Positions 36,535-46,611 of a stretch of 53,046 nt of DNA are shown here, piece by piece. Origin of the DNA: Campylobacter novaezeelandiae (GTDB taxonomy: Bacteria; Campylobacterota; Campylobacteria; Campylobacterales; Campylobacteraceae); NCBI RefSeq assembly GCF_004323845.1, contig NZ_QPGR01000012.1:1-53046 (forward strand), in the 5' to 3' direction. Positions within the stretch are counted from its first letter, which is position 1. The number at the start of each line of letters is the position of its first letter. A model generated the notes under the pieces. It was not told the DNA's origin and did no database searches. It saw only the letters and a program-made list of their open reading frames with translations. The position numbers and the translations under genes are program-made.

Positions 36535-37215
36535 ATGAAAGATTTATTTTTATTTAGCTCTTTTTTTGATTCAAGTCATACTTTTGCTTATTTTTTTCAT
36601 TTAGGTATAGTAATTGTTATTGCTATGATTATTACTAAATTAGCAACTTCTTCTATGCAACTTGTTCCAAGAGGAATGCAGAATTTAATTGAGGCTTATC
36701 TAGAAGGTGTTTTAACTATGGGTAAAGACACTTTAGGAAATGAAAAGGCTGCAAGAAAATATCTTCCTTTGGTTGCTACTTTAGGTGTGATTATTTTTTT
36801 AAGCAATATTATAGGAATAATTCCTGGTTTTGAAGCGCCAACAGCAAGTTTAAATTTAACTCTTTCTTTGGCCTTGATTGTTTTTGTATATTATCACTTT
36901 GAAGGCATAAAGACTCAAGGCTTTATAAAATATTTTTCTCATTTTATGGGGCCTATAAAAATTTTAGCTCCTTTGATGTTTCCTATAGAAATTATTTCAC
37001 ATCTTTCTCGTGTAATTTCTTTATCATTTCGTTTATTTGGTAATGTAAAGGGTGATGATTTATTTTTAGCGGTTATTTTAGCTTTAGTTCCTTATATTGC
37101 CCCTCTTCCAGCTTATGTGCTTTTAACTTTTATGGCATTTTTGCAGACTTTTATTTTTATGATTTTAACTTATGTTTATTTAGCAGGAGCTACTATAATC
37201 GAGGAAGGTCATTGA
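36535..37215 (+). CDS. atpB: ATP synthase F0 subunit a
   Basis: Membrane stator subunit that forms the proton half-channels facing the c ring. The start at 36535 (MKDLFLFSS) has TTTGAGGAAAAT upstream; a frame beginning 15 bases earlier has no support. 226 residues with five to six transmembrane helices. The essential arginine lies in [13 protein letters not shown] (about residues 167-179). The other F0F1 genes are not in the window, as is normal in this genus, where atpB stands apart. It overlaps the next small gene by four bases. Confidence 0.96.
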   Translation: MKDLFLFSSFFDSSHTFAYFFHLGIVIVIAMIITKLATSSMQLVPRGMQNLIEAYLEGVLTMGKDTLGNEKAARKYLPLVATLGVIIFLSNIIGIIPGFEAPTASLNLTLSLALIVFVYYHFEGIKTQGFIKYFSHFMGPIKILAPLMFPIEIISHLSRVISLSFRLFGNVKGDDLFLAVILALVPYIAPLPAYVLLTFMAFLQTFIFMILTYVYLAGATIIEEGH

Positions 37216-37400
37216 TTTATCTCTTTGATTTTTTAAAAGGTGTTTCTTTAGGTTTTATCTTTTTTGGAACACTTTTTTTATTTTCAAACAATTATTTTAT
37301 TTGGAATTTCATTCTATTTGGAATTTTATTGTATCTTATATTTACTCTTTTAATAAAAAATTATGAATTAAAACAAAAAATTAAAAATAGTCAAATTTGA
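37212..37400 (+). CDS. Small hydrophobic membrane protein
   Basis: 62 residues with two transmembrane helices (about 8-24 and 29-48) and a short basic tail. The start is TTG at 37212, three bases after GAGGAAGG, overlapping the atpB stop. The close coupling to atpB suggests a linked role or only shared expression; I do not recognise the family. A counterpart follows atpB in C. jejuni (Cj1203c, from memory). Confidence 0.7.
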   Translation: MIYLFDFLKGVSLGFIFFGTLFLFSNNYFIWNFILFGILLYLIFTLLIKNYELKQKIKNSQI

Positions 37401-37443
37401 TTTTGTATACTGTTCTTTAAAGTCTTTTTGAAATAAAAGATGA

Positions 37444-37449
37444 TACAAT
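37444..37449 (+). promoter_or_regulatory. -10-like box for gatB
   Basis: TACAAT, one mismatch from TATAAT, 27 bases before the gatB ATG in the 76-base gap after the small membrane protein gene. Confidence 0.4.
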
Positions 37450-37476
37450 CGAATACAAAATTTTTAAGGAAAATAA

Positions 37477-38895
37477 ATGTTTGAAGTAGTTATAGGACTT
37501 GAAGTTCATGCTCAATTAAATACTAAGACTAAAATTTTTTGCTCTTGTGCCACTTCTTTTGGGGAAAAACCAAATATTAATGTTTGCCCAACTTGTTTAG
37601 CTTTGCCCGGTGCTTTGCCTACTTTAAATGAGGAAGCGGTGAAAAAAGCTATTTCTTTTGGAAAAGCTGTTAATGCTACGATTAATAAAAAAAGTGTTTT
37701 TAATAGAAAAAATTATTTTTATCCTGATCTCCCTAAGGGATACCAAATTTCTCAATTTGATATTCCTATAGTTGAAAATGGAGAAATTTTTATTAATATT
37801 AATGGGAAAAATAAACGCATAGGTATTACTAGAGCGCATTTAGAAGAGGATGCTGGAAAAAACATTCATGAGAGCTCTTTTTCCAAAATAGATTTAAATC
37901 GTGCTGGAACGCCCCTTTTAGAAATTGTAAGCGAACCAGAGTTAAGAAGTAGTGACGAAGCTGTAGCTTATCTTAAAAAACTTCATTCTATTATAAGATT
38001 TTTGGATATTTCTGATGCCAATATGCAAGAGGGAAGTTTTCGTTGCGATGCTAATGTAAGCATACGTCCAAAAGGAGATACTAAACTTTATACTAGAGTT
38101 GAAATTAAAAATCTTAATTCTTTTCGTTTCATACAAAAAGCTATAGAGTATGAGATTAAGCGTCAAAGTATAGCTTGGGAAGATGGAGTATATGAAAAAG
38201 AAGTAGTACAAGAAACAAGGTTGTTTGATACAACAAATTTGATAACAAAGAGCATGAGAAATAAAGAAGTGGCTGCTGAATATCGTTATTTTCCAGATCC
38301 TGATTTATTGCCGGTTGTATTAACAGATGAATTTTTAAATGTTAAAATTCCAGAATTACCTGATGAAAAAAAGATACGCTATATCAATGAATTTGGGATT
38401 AAAGAAAGTGATGCTGAAATTTTGATTTCTTCTTTAGAGTTAAGTCGCTTTTTTGAAGAGCTTCTTTCTTATAAATTAAATCCAAAGCTTTGTGTAACTT
38501 GGTTAAATACTGAACTTATGGGTCTTTTAAGGGGCGATTGCACTATAGAAAATTCTCCAGTAAATGCAAAAAAACTTGGTGAGCTTATTGCAAAAATTGA
38601 AGAAGGTGTTATTAGTGCAAAAGCGGCTAAAGAAGTTTTATCTTTCATTTTTGAAAATCCTAAAATGCAAATTGATGAGAGCATAGAAAAACTAGGACTT
38701 AAACAAGTTAGTGATGATGGAGTTATTGAAAAAGTAATTGATCAAATTTTAAATGCCAATGAAGATAAGGTTCAAGAATATAAAAATGGAAAAGATAAAT
38801 TATTTGGTTTTTTTGTTGGACAGGTTATGAAAGAAGGTAAAGGTGCTTTTAATCCGGCAAAAGTCAATGAAATTCTAAAATCAAAGCTTGGATAA
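37477..38895 (+). CDS. gatB: Asp/Glu-tRNA amidotransferase subunit B
   Basis: Part of GatCAB, which turns misacylated Glu-tRNA(Gln) or Asp-tRNA(Asn) into the correct aminoacyl-tRNA. 472 residues. N-terminus [22 protein letters not shown] is the family signature, followed by [17 protein letters not shown] and the long region [15 protein letters not shown] helical YqeY-like tail binds tRNA (ends [14 protein letters not shown]). The stop codon shares one base with the gpsA start. gatA and gatC are not in the window. Confidence 0.97.
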   Translation: MFEVVIGLEVHAQLNTKTKIFCSCATSFGEKPNINVCPTCLALPGALPTLNEEAVKKAISFGKAVNATINKKSVFNRKNYFYPDLPKGYQISQFDIPIVENGEIFININGKNKRIGITRAHLEEDAGKNIHESSFSKIDLNRAGTPLLEIVSEPELRSSDEAVAYLKKLHSIIRFLDISDANMQEGSFRCDANVSIRPKGDTKLYTRVEIKNLNSFRFIQKAIEYEIKRQSIAWEDGVYEKEVVQETRLFDTTNLITKSMRNKEVAAEYRYFPDPDLLPVVLTDEFLNVKIPELPDEKKIRYINEFGIKESDAEILISSLELSRFFEELLSYKLNPKLCVTWLNTELMGLLRGDCTIENSPVNAKKLGELIAKIEEGVISAKAAKEVLSFIFENPKMQIDESIEKLGLKQVSDDGVIEKVIDQILNANEDKVQEYKNGKDKLFGFFVGQVMKEGKGAFNPAKVNEILKSKLG

Positions 38896-39791
38896 TGAGT
38901 ATTGCTGTAATTGGTGCAGGTAAATGGGGGAGTGCTTTATATCATGCTTTAAGCATAAATAATAAATGTTATATAACTTCTTTAACTTTTAGAAATATAC
39001 CAAATTTTGTATCCATTAAAGAAGCTTTAAAATGCAAATATCTTATTTTTGCTCTTAGCGCACAAGGAATTTCTTCTTGGCTTAAAGATAATTTTATCAA
39101 TGAAGGGCAAAAAATTTTAATTGCGTCTAAGGGTATAGAAAGTTCTACTTGTAAATTTTTAGATGATATTTTCTTAGAATTTGTTAGTAAAGATCAACTT
39201 TGTGTTTTAAGTGGTCCTTCTTTTGCTACAGAAGTTATGCAAAAACTTCCTTGTGCTTTGATGATTAATGGTTATAATGAAATAATCTGCAAAGAATTTG
39301 CTCAGTTTTTTCCAAATTTTATAAAAACTTATATTGATAATGATGTTAAGGGTGCTGAAATTTGTGGTGCTTATAAAAATGTTTTAGCTATTGCAAGCGG
39401 AATTTGTGATGGTTTAAAGCTTGGCAATAATGCCAGAGCCTCTTTAATTGCAAGAGGGCTTATTGAAATGCATCGTTTTGGAAAATTTTTTGAAGCCAAA
39501 GAAGAAACATTTTTAGGACTTAGTGGAGCAGGAGATTTATTTTTAACTGCTTCAAGTAGTCTTTCAAGAAATTATCGTGTAGGATTTATGCTGGCGCAAA
39601 ATAAAAGTTTAAAAGACATTCAAATTGAACTCAAAGAAGTGGCAGAAGGTATAGCTACATCGTATGCTATTAAAAAAATAGCTCAAAAAAAGGAGATTTA
39701 TACTCCTATAGTAAATGAACTTGTAAATATTTTAGAGGGTAATAAATTAAACGAGTCTGTGCAAAACTTACTTAAACAAAACAATTTTTAA
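38895..39791 (+). CDS. gpsA: Glycerol-3-phosphate dehydrogenase [NAD(P)+]
   Basis: Makes sn-glycerol-3-phosphate from dihydroxyacetone phosphate for phospholipid synthesis. 298 residues, a bit shorter than the E. coli enzyme. The NAD-binding motif is IGAGKWGSALYHAL. LSGPSFATEV and the catalytic Lys in GAYKNVLAIASGICDGL are visible, along with GLSGAGDLFLTASS and EGIATSYAI. It starts within the gatB stop (ATAATG), so translation is probably coupled. Confidence 0.96.
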   Translation: MSIAVIGAGKWGSALYHALSINNKCYITSLTFRNIPNFVSIKEALKCKYLIFALSAQGISSWLKDNFINEGQKILIASKGIESSTCKFLDDIFLEFVSKDQLCVLSGPSFATEVMQKLPCALMINGYNEIICKEFAQFFPNFIKTYIDNDVKGAEICGAYKNVLAIASGICDGLKLGNNARASLIARGLIEMHRFGKFFEAKEETFLGLSGAGDLFLTASSSLSRNYRVGFMLAQNKSLKDIQIELKEVAEGIATSYAIKKIAQKKEIYTPIVNELVNILEGNKLNESVQNLLKQNNF

Positions 39792-39803
39792 TAAGGAAAA
39801 ATC

Positions 39804-40976
39804 ATGATCATTAAAAATGCTAAGATTTATGGGGAAGTTCTTAAGGACATTAGGATTGAGAAAGGTAAAATAGTAGAAATTGAAGATAATATTAAAAATG
39901 ATGATCAGATTATAGATGCGCAAAATCTAACACTTTTGCCTTCTTTTGTTGATCTTTGTATCACTTTAAAAGATAATGTGTTTTCTTTAAAACATTTAGA
40001 TGCGTTAGAAAAGCAATGTTTAAAAAATGGAATTTGTGCTATTGTGTTACGCGATAGTACAAATTTCGATGAACAAGGATTTGAGCTATATTTTCAAAAT
40101 TTATCCCAAAGAAAAATACATATTTTTCCTAGTGTTAAAGTATTAGATTCTCAAAATAAATTAAGAAATCTTGCTATGTTTATAGATAAAGGGGCTTGTG
40201 CTTTAGAGCTTAATAGCGCGATGGATGCAAATATTTTAAAAATAAGTATACAATACGCTTTAATGAAAAATTTACCGATATTTATGCAGTGTTATGAAAA
40301 AAATTATGATAATGGGGTAATGAATGAAGGTTTAGTTAATTTTGAGCTAGGATTAAGCGGTATTAGCGAGATATCTGAAATAAGTGAAGTAGCTAAAGTG
40401 AAAGAGCTTGAAAAATTTTATCAAGTTAAAGTTCTTTATGATACTTTAAGTCTTGAAAAATCTTTATCCTTGTTAAGTAAGGATAGTTTAACACTTCTTA
40501 GCATTCATCATTTAATCAAAGATGATACAAGCTGTAGAGATTTTAATACCTTAGCTAAACTTATACCTCCTTTGCGTTCAAGTGAAAATTTGATTTCTTT
40601 AAAAAAGGCTTTAAAGGAGCAAAAAATTAGTTTTTTAAGTTCTATTCATAGTCCTTATACAAAGCATTTAAAAGATACAACTTTTGATGAAGCTGTTTTT
40701 GGGATAGATAGTATAGAAGAATTTGTTAGTCTTTGTTATACCTTTTTTATTAAAAATGATTTGTTATCGTGGAAGGAACTTTGCAAATTAACAAGTTTAC
40801 ATCCTGCAGAATTTTTAGGTTTAAATACTGGAGAAATTGCAGTTGGAAAGGAAGCTAATTTTATTCTTTTTGATGAAAATGCTTCTTTTGAAATTCCTTC
40901 TAACTCTTTGTATGCACAAGATAAATTATATGGAAAAATAAAGTATCATTTTATCAAAGGGGAGATGGCTTTTTAA
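39804..40976 (+). CDS. pyrC2: Dihydroorotase-like protein (PyrC2), probably not catalytic
   Basis: 390 residues with an amidohydrolase fold: N-terminal beta domain (MIIKNAKIYGEVLKDIRIEKG), then a TIM barrel and the C-terminal GEIAVGKEANFILFDE strand. In active dihydroorotases the segment after the first strand reads D-x-H-x-H; here it is SFVDLCITLKDN, so both metal-binding histidines are missing. A later SIHHLIKDD retains two histidines. This pattern fits the inactive dihydroorotase-like partners known to support aspartate transcarbamoylase in other bacteria; that role is an inference. A Shine-Dalgarno ATAAGGAAAA precedes the ATG. It converges on a small membrane protein gene. Confidence 0.82.
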   Translation: MIIKNAKIYGEVLKDIRIEKGKIVEIEDNIKNDDQIIDAQNLTLLPSFVDLCITLKDNVFSLKHLDALEKQCLKNGICAIVLRDSTNFDEQGFELYFQNLSQRKIHIFPSVKVLDSQNKLRNLAMFIDKGACALELNSAMDANILKISIQYALMKNLPIFMQCYEKNYDNGVMNEGLVNFELGLSGISEISEISEVAKVKELEKFYQVKVLYDTLSLEKSLSLLSKDSLTLLSIHHLIKDDTSCRDFNTLAKLIPPLRSSENLISLKKALKEQKISFLSSIHSPYTKHLKDTTFDEAVFGIDSIEEFVSLCYTFFIKNDLLSWKELCKLTSLHPAEFLGLNTGEIAVGKEANFILFDENASFEIPSNSLYAQDKLYGKIKYHFIKGEMAF

Positions 40977-40987
40977 TCTTCCCCTTT
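40956..40987. terminator. GC-containing hairpin at the pyrC2 / membrane protein gene junction
   Basis: Eight-base arms (40956-40963 aaagggga and 40980-40987 tccccttt) enclose a 16-base region with both stop codons of the converging genes. The four G-C pairs make it the strongest stem among the convergent junctions here. Confidence 0.5.
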
Positions 40988-41410
40988 TAGCATTTTGAAA
41001 TTCTGCATTAAATCGATTCTTAATTGATCATTAAGCATTTGAGAATCTTTTAAAAAATCTTCAATAATTTGCTCTAATTTTTTTAAAAAATTAAAAAGTT
41101 CATTCTGCCATAACTCGTCGTTTTTTTTGCTTAAATTCATAGTCTGTATAAAGGTAAGTTCTCTGCTTAAATCCCCAAGATGTTCTAAAAAGTTATCTTT
41201 TTTATCCATATCTAAAAGTTCTAATTCATTATTTTGCACTTTATATTTTAGCTCTCTAATCTTTTCATCAATATAATCACAAAATTTGGGATAAATATCA
41301 GTTTTAATAGGTTCTAATAAGGTTTTTTCATCAATTTTTAAAGTATATTTTTTAACAGCAAAATAAAGCATTAAAAAAGATAAGGCGGCAATAAGCAAAT
41401 AAAAGGCCAT
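40973..41410 (-). CDS. Small membrane-anchored protein
   Basis: 145 residues: one N-terminal transmembrane helix (FYLLIAALSFLMLYFAV), then a charged, mostly helical cytoplasmic or periplasmic region that ends KMLKGED. No family recognised. It is the third gene after htpG and the rhodanese, two bases after the latter, and it corresponds to Cj0520 of C. jejuni by position. Confidence 0.7.
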   Translation of the reverse strand: MAFYLLIAALSFLMLYFAVKKYTLKIDEKTLLEPIKTDIYPKFCDYIDEKIRELKYKVQNNELELLDMDKKDNFLEHLGDLSRELTFIQTMNLSKKNDELWQNELFNFLKKLEQIIEDFLKDSQMLNDQLRIDLMQNFKMLKGED

Positions 41411-41411
41411 T

Positions 41412-41720
41412 TTATTTTTCCTTATAGTATGCCATCATACCACCTTCAAGATTTGTGCTAGAAAGCCCAAGTTCATCTTGAACAATCTGAGCCGCTATTT
41501 GACTTCTGTTCCCACTGCGACAAACAAAAGCTAAAGGTTTACCGTTAAGTTTTTCTTTAACTTCTTGTGAAAAATTTGGGTTAATAAATCCTTGATTATC
41601 ATAAAGATAGACAAGTTCGGCATTTTCTAGAACTCCTTCTTCCCATTCTAAAGGAGTTCTGACATCAAAAATTTGATATTCATTTAATTTGGCTTTTGTG
41701 ATAGCTATATTTGTAATCAA
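41412..41720 (-). CDS. Rhodanese-like protein
   Basis: 102 residues forming a single rhodanese domain. Visible landmarks: [19 protein letters not shown] (residues about 16-34) and the active-site loop [12 protein letters not shown] with Cys68. The family transfers sulfur or handles persulfides; the partner is unknown. No signal peptide, so cytoplasmic. It overlaps the htpG stop by four bases (41717-41720) and is co-transcribed with it. Confidence 0.87.
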   Translation of the reverse strand: MITNIAITKAKLNEYQIFDVRTPLEWEEGVLENAELVYLYDNQGFINPNFSQEVKEKLNGKPLAFVCRSGNRSQIAAQIVQDELGLSSTNLEGGMMAYYKEK

Positions 41721-43546
41721 GATAAAGCCTTTATAATAATTTTATTAAGGGCTTTATTGAATTCATCAGGTTTATTTACTCCCATTCCTTCGCTTAATTT
41801 TGCCATATTTAAGATCAAAGTAGCAATATCTGGAGTAAAGGTTTCATTATCTTTTAATTTATCAAATATTTGATGTTTTGGATTTAATTCTAAAATAGGT
41901 TTAATATTTTGTTCTTGTCCCATTTGTTTAAGAATTTGTTGCATAGCAAAATCAGGTTTATTTTTATCATAAACTATACAACTTGGACTATCGCTAAGTC
42001 TTGAAGTAAGACGCACATCATCTACTTCTTCTTTTAGAAGTTCTTTAAATTTGGCAAGTAAAGAAGCAAAATTTTGTTTATCTTCATCACTAATTTCTTC
42101 TTTATTTTCTACTTGATTAATTGCTATAAATTTAAGACCCTCATACTCATCAAGCATCGGCATAACTAAGGAGTCGATTTCATCATCCATTAATAAAACT
42201 TCAATATCTTTTTTTCTATATTCTTCTAATAATGGAGAATTTTTAAGTAAGCTTTCGTTATTCCCTGTAATATAATAAATTTCTTTTTGTTCTGCTTTAA
42301 TATTTTCTTTATATTCATCAAGGGTTCTTAAATTTTCGCTTTTAGTGCTTTTATACATCATAAGTTTTAATAAATTTTGTTTATTATCGCCAAAACCATA
42401 TAAGCCTTCTTTTAAAACTTTTCCAAAAGTCTTGAAAAAATTTATATATTTTTCTTTATCTTTTTCTTTTAGTTTGGATAACTCGCTAAGAATTTTTTTA
42501 ACACTAGCTTCTTTAACTGCTTTTAAAATTTGGTTTTCTTGTAGAATTTCACGGCTTACATTTAAAGGAAGATCCTCAACATCAATAATACCTCTTATAA
42601 ATCTTAAATAAGTTGGCAAAAGTTCTTTGTCATTATCGCTGATAAATACTCTTTTTACATAAAGCTTTAAACCACTTTGATAATCAACACGAAAAAGATC
42701 AAAAGGTGCATTTTTTGGAATAAAAAATAAAGAATTATATTCAAATTTTCCTTCACTTTTTGTATGAAGATAAAGCAAAGGCTTTTCATTGTCGTGGAAA
42801 TTTTGTTCATAAAATTTTTCATAATCTTCTTGTTTTAAGGAAGCCTTTGATAGTCTCCATAAAGCATTAGCTTTATTAATTTGAGAAATTTTTAGTTCTG
42901 TTTTTCCTTCATTTTCGCCTTCTTTAGCAGGAATATATTCTTCTTTTTCCATAAAGATTGGAAATTGAATATGATTAGAATATTTTTCAATTATACTTTC
43001 AATTTTATATGAATTTAAAAATTCATCATCTTTTAAATAAAGCGTTATGATGGTGCCTTGTTCTTGTTTGTTTGCTTCTTCTATTTCATAGCCTTTTGCA
43101 TCAGAAATCCAAAGATAAGCTTTATCATCTAAGGCTTTTTTACTTAAAACTTCGATTTTTTCTGCCACCATAAAAGCTGAGTAGAATCCAACACCAAATT
43201 GTCCAATGAGCTGAGAATCTTTTTTTGCATCTCCGCTTAAATTTTCTAAAAAGCTTTTTGTTCCACTTTTTGCTATGGTTCCTAAATGATTGATTAAATC
43301 ATCTTTATTCATACCAATACCATTGTCGCTAATACTCAAAGTTTTTTTATCTTTATCAAGTTTGATTTCTATTTTTGGTTTAAATTGAAGGTTTTTATAT
43401 GCATCATCACTAACACTTAAAAAATTTAGTTTATCAAGAGCATCGCTTGCATTTGAAATCAACTCTCTTAAAAAAATTTCTTTATTAGAGTATAAAGAAT
43501 GTATCATAAGTTGTAAAAGCTGATTAACTTCAGTTTGAAATTGCAT
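41717..43546 (-). CDS. htpG: Chaperone HtpG (Hsp90)
   Basis: 609 residues. The N-terminal ATPase domain has the GHKL motifs [28 protein letters not shown] and [12 protein letters not shown]. The middle domain has [15 protein letters not shown] with the catalytic Arg, and the C-terminal dimerisation domain ends LNKIIIKAL. Preceded by AAGGAGAAAAG just before the ATG. It heads an operon with the rhodanese and the small membrane protein. The upstream 190 bases are AT-rich; no HAIR element was seen there. Confidence 0.97.
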   Translation of the reverse strand: MQFQTEVNQLLQLMIHSLYSNKEIFLRELISNASDALDKLNFLSVSDDAYKNLQFKPKIEIKLDKDKKTLSISDNGIGMNKDDLINHLGTIAKSGTKSFLENLSGDAKKDSQLIGQFGVGFYSAFMVAEKIEVLSKKALDDKAYLWISDAKGYEIEEANKQEQGTIITLYLKDDEFLNSYKIESIIEKYSNHIQFPIFMEKEEYIPAKEGENEGKTELKISQINKANALWRLSKASLKQEDYEKFYEQNFHDNEKPLLYLHTKSEGKFEYNSLFFIPKNAPFDLFRVDYQSGLKLYVKRVFISDNDKELLPTYLRFIRGIIDVEDLPLNVSREILQENQILKAVKEASVKKILSELSKLKEKDKEKYINFFKTFGKVLKEGLYGFGDNKQNLLKLMMYKSTKSENLRTLDEYKENIKAEQKEIYYITGNNESLLKNSPLLEEYRKKDIEVLLMDDEIDSLVMPMLDEYEGLKFIAINQVENKEEISDEDKQNFASLLAKFKELLKEEVDDVRLTSRLSDSPSCIVYDKNKPDFAMQQILKQMGQEQNIKPILELNPKHQIFDKLKDNETFTPDIATLILNMAKLSEGMGVNKPDEFNKALNKIIIKALS

Positions 43547-43741
43547 ATCTTTTCTCCTTAATTAATTTTTAAGGGCTATTTTAGCAAAAAAATCAAAATT
43601 AAGAGTAAATTTTAAATTTTGAAAAATTTTAAAAATCTGATTGATTTAATTTAAAATAAGGATATTTGTTTTATTATTTTTTAATCTTTATTTACTTAAT
43701 TTACTATTTTAAATAATTTTGCATTCTAATAAATTTAAATA

Positions 43742-44110
43742 TTATTTAAAAACTAAAAGACCAATCCATACAGCTAGTAGGCAAAAGCTTATACTAAAAA
43801 ATAAATTAAGCACAAAATAAAAATAAGATCCATTTTGTAAAAGTAATAAACTTTGATATGAGAAACTAGAAAAAGTGGTAAAAGCACCTAAAAATCCAAC
43901 GTTAATAAAATGATTTAAAAAGGGTGAAAAATGCTTATTTTGCAAGTAAGAATACAAAACTCCCAAAAAAAATGATCCTAAAATATTGACAAAAAGTGTT
44001 CCAAGATTGATAGAATGAGGCAAAAATTTATTTATCAAATCTACAAAAACCATTCTAAAAACAGCACCTAAAAATCCACCAAATCCTACAATTAAAATTG
44101 TATTTAACAT
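43742..44110 (-). CDS. fluC: Fluoride exporter FluC (CrcB)
   Basis: 122 residues, four transmembrane helices. Family landmarks: GFGGFLGAVFRM near the N-terminus, NILGSFFLGVL (about 43-53) and GFLGAFTTFSSFSYQS (about 73-88), the last with the Thr/Ser/Phe track of the fluoride pore. As one copy it would work as a dual-topology homodimer. It is the last gene of the ctpA-to-fluC operon, overlapping plsC by seven bases. No fluoride riboswitch is visible, and the operon position leaves no leader for one. Confidence 0.93.
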   Translation of the reverse strand: MLNTILIVGFGGFLGAVFRMVFVDLINKFLPHSINLGTLFVNILGSFFLGVLYSYLQNKHFSPFLNHFINVGFLGAFTTFSSFSYQSLLLLQNGSYFYFVLNLFFSISFCLLAVWIGLLVFK

Positions 44111-44796
44111 ATTTTTCTTTCTTTATCAAGAAGTTCTTGCATTTTCTTGCGTGTATTTTCAAGCCATTTTTCATCACTTGTATCAACTAAATCCATACAA
44201 ATGATTTTGAGTGTCCCGCTTTTTGCACTAAAGCTTTTAGTATCTAAAATTTTGGCCGAATCTACTAGTAAAATAGGTTGAACTTTAAGATTTAATTTAT
44301 CACTTAAAATTTTAGCTCCACTTTGAAATTTAAGTAATTTTTGAGTTCTTGATCTTGTGCCCTCAGGAAAGATCGCTAATACTCTATCTTCGCTTAATCT
44401 CTGCTCTGCTTCTTTTAGTATTTTTATTAAATCTCTTGGATTTTTTCTATCTATACAAAGAAATTTAGGCTTTTTCATTGCAATTTTAAATATAGGAATT
44501 TGAGCCAGTTCTTTTTTTGCAATCCAAGCTAAATTTTTAGGATAAAGTTCCTCTAAAGCAATAATATCTAAAGTGCTTTGATGATTCATAAGTATCATAG
44601 AAGCCTGTTGGTTAAATGTGCCTTTTAATTCGATTTTATAAGGAATAATATATTTTTGAGTTTTTGCCCAAAATTTACGGATTTTCCAAAGTTTTTTTTG
44701 AGATGAAATAAAACAAAAACAGAGTAAAACCAAACTAACACTAAAGATAAAAAAAATCCAAAAATATAAAGCTCTAATTTTTTGTAAGATCTTCAT
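44104..44796 (-). CDS. plsC: 1-acyl-glycerol-3-phosphate acyltransferase
   Basis: Acylates lysophosphatidate to phosphatidate in phospholipid synthesis. 230 residues with an N-terminal membrane helix (about 10-32). The catalytic NHxxxxD motif is NHQSTLD (71-77); the substrate motif FPEGTRSR is at 143-150. It overlaps the SH3-protein gene upstream by 23 bases and fluC downstream by seven. Confidence 0.93.
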   Translation of the reverse strand: MKILQKIRALYFWIFFIFSVSLVLLCFCFISSQKKLWKIRKFWAKTQKYIIPYKIELKGTFNQQASMILMNHQSTLDIIALEELYPKNLAWIAKKELAQIPIFKIAMKKPKFLCIDRKNPRDLIKILKEAEQRLSEDRVLAIFPEGTRSRTQKLLKFQSGAKILSDKLNLKVQPILLVDSAKILDTKSFSAKSGTLKIICMDLVDTSDEKWLENTRKKMQELLDKERKIC

Positions 44797-45967
44797 TTTT
44801 TACCCATCCTATTTTTCCATCCTTAAATAAAACTTTGACATAGGGTTTTCTTTCTCCTAAAATTTCAACTTTTTCATTGGTGTTAGCAGTATAAAAATAT
44901 GTTGATAACTCAGTAGGTAAAATTTTAGCCTTAGCCTTGGCTTTTAAAATTCCTGTTTGAGTTGAAGTGTCTACTAAAAATCCAGAAATAAAACAAATTA
45001 AAGCAATGGTTAAAATAATATAATTCTTTTTAAAAATAAAAAAGATTGCCAATAAAAGAGTAATAAGCCAAAGCCCATATTGTTTATAAGTATTAAAATC
45101 TTTATTAGTGGGATTTAAATCACTTTGTGTACTAATACTATCTTCGCTAATTTTTATTTTTAAATTATAGTTTTGTAGCTTTTTTTCATCTTTGTTAAAA
45201 TAAGAAAAAGAAAAAATATTTTTACTTGCAGGAAATACTGCGTAATAATATCCATTAGAAGAGTTAAAGTCTCCTCTTAAATTTTCAACACCTTGTTTTT
45301 CTATCCCTTTTAAATAAAAACTTTTAAGATTGGCATTGGTAGCATTTATTTCCATGATCATAATAACATTTTGATTGTCAAAATGATTGGTTTTGACTTT
45401 TTTAATTTCAAGTGAGCTGGCAACTAGATGAGAAAAGTTATTGCTACTTGGTGTATTTTCAAATTTTATAGGATTTAGGGCAATATTGGCTTTTTGAAAA
45501 AAGACATCATTGCGACTTAGTTTAACAATAATTTGTTCTAAATTTGCATTAGAAGTTTTTGCTTCAAACCATAGCGTTGTTTCATAAATATTGTCTTTTT
45601 TTATCCATTTTGCATCAGGATTTAAAAATAAAAGATCATTGTTTTTTATAAGTTCAATATGAAAATCAAAATTAGTATTTTCCGTAGTTTTGGCATAAAC
45701 TGTTATAGGGAAAACTTCTCCAACAAAAATTTTATTTGCATAATTACTAGTTATTAAAACAAGCGAACTTTGCGGAATAAAAGGATCTTCGATATTTTTT
45801 TGATAGTCTTCACTTTCATCACTAGGAGCGATATTTTCGTAAATTTTTTGTTCTTCTTTTGGAAGATTTTTAAATCCTATTTGTAAGTTATTATTTATAT
45901 TATCTTGTGCTAGGAGTTTTATGACTATAAAAGAAACGAAAAAAAAATATTTTAAGAAGAAAGTCAA
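44774..45967 (-). CDS. Exported protein with BatD-like region and C-terminal SH3 domain
   Basis: 397 residues. The signal peptide (FFFVSFIVIKLLAQ) is followed by an extended beta-rich region (about 60-280) with SSLVLITSNYANKIFVGEVF, reminiscent of BatD/oxygen-tolerance proteins. Two adjacent transmembrane helices lie at about 300-336. A C-terminal bacterial SH3 domain (EKVEILGERKPYVKVLFKDG, ending WVKNEDLTKN) closes it. The SH3 domain suggests binding to peptidoglycan or a partner protein; the function is unknown. It overlaps purQ by four bases and plsC by 23, so it is buried in the purine/lipid operon. Corresponds to Cj0515. Confidence 0.72.
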   Translation of the reverse strand: MTFFLKYFFFVSFIVIKLLAQDNINNNLQIGFKNLPKEEQKIYENIAPSDESEDYQKNIEDPFIPQSSLVLITSNYANKIFVGEVFPITVYAKTTENTNFDFHIELIKNNDLLFLNPDAKWIKKDNIYETTLWFEAKTSNANLEQIIVKLSRNDVFFQKANIALNPIKFENTPSSNNFSHLVASSLEIKKVKTNHFDNQNVIMIMEINATNANLKSFYLKGIEKQGVENLRGDFNSSNGYYYAVFPASKNIFSFSYFNKDEKKLQNYNLKIKISEDSISTQSDLNPTNKDFNTYKQYGLWLITLLLAIFFIFKKNYIILTIALICFISGFLVDTSTQTGILKAKAKAKILPTELSTYFYTANTNEKVEILGERKPYVKVLFKDGKIGWVKNEDLTKN

Positions 45968-46611
45968 ATTATAAATCCTTTTAGCATTTTAAGCCCTATA
46001 TCACTTCCTAGTATATTTTCACAAAATCTTTCAGGATGAGGCATAAGACCAAAAATTTTTTTATTTTCATCACATATTCCTGCTATATCATATAATGATC
46101 CATTGGGATTATCTATATATTTTAAAAGAATTAAATCTTTATCTTCAAGCTCTTTTAAATCTTTATTAGAGGCAAAGTAATTCCCTTCTCCATGTGCAAT
46201 AGGTAAAGTGATAATTTCATCTTTGTTAAAATGATTTAATAAAGCATTTTGGTTTGAAGCGACTTTTAGTTTTTGATTTTTTGAAATAAAATTAAGACTA
46301 TTATTTGCTTTTAAAGCTCCTTTTAAAAGTTTTAACTCTAAAAGAATTTGAAAACCATTGCAAATTCCTAAGATATAACCACCTTTTTTTGCGTGTTCTA
46401 ATATGGCTGGTATAATGGGAGCAAATTTTGCAATTGCGCCACATCTTAGATAATCTCCATAAGAAAAGCCGCCAGGTAGTACGACTAAATCTGCATCAAG
46501 CTCTTTTTCTTCGTGCCAAATGATTTGCGTTTTTGAAGCTAGTTTTTTAAAAGCATATTGAGTATCTAGGTCACAGTTAGTACCAGGAAATCTTATAATA
46601 GCTACTTTCAT
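45964..46611 (-). CDS. purQ: FGAM synthase subunit I (glutaminase)
   Basis: Glutaminase part of phosphoribosylformylglycinamidine synthase. 215 residues, class I amidotransferase: N-terminus VAIIRFPGTNCDLDT, oxyanion region LVVLPGGFSYGDYLRCGAIA, nucleophile Cys84 in GICNGFQIL, and the His/Glu pair in LMPHPERF. It acts with PurS and PurL; purS lies directly upstream with a four-base overlap, while purL is not in the window. Confidence 0.97.
   Translation of the reverse strand: MKVAIIRFPGTNCDLDTQYAFKKLASKTQIIWHEEKELDADLVVLPGGFSYGDYLRCGAIAKFAPIIPAILEHAKKGGYILGICNGFQILLELKLLKGALKANNSLNFISKNQKLKVASNQNALLNHFNKDEIITLPIAHGEGNYFASNKDLKELEDKDLILLKYIDNPNGSLYDIAGICDENKKIFGLMPHPERFCENILGSDIGLKMLKGFII

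Noticed and set aside
43547..43741. Possible regulatory RNA or riboswitch between htpG and fluC
   Set aside because: The region is simple AT-rich sequence; fluC is transcribed from the other side, so a fluoride riboswitch would not lie here.
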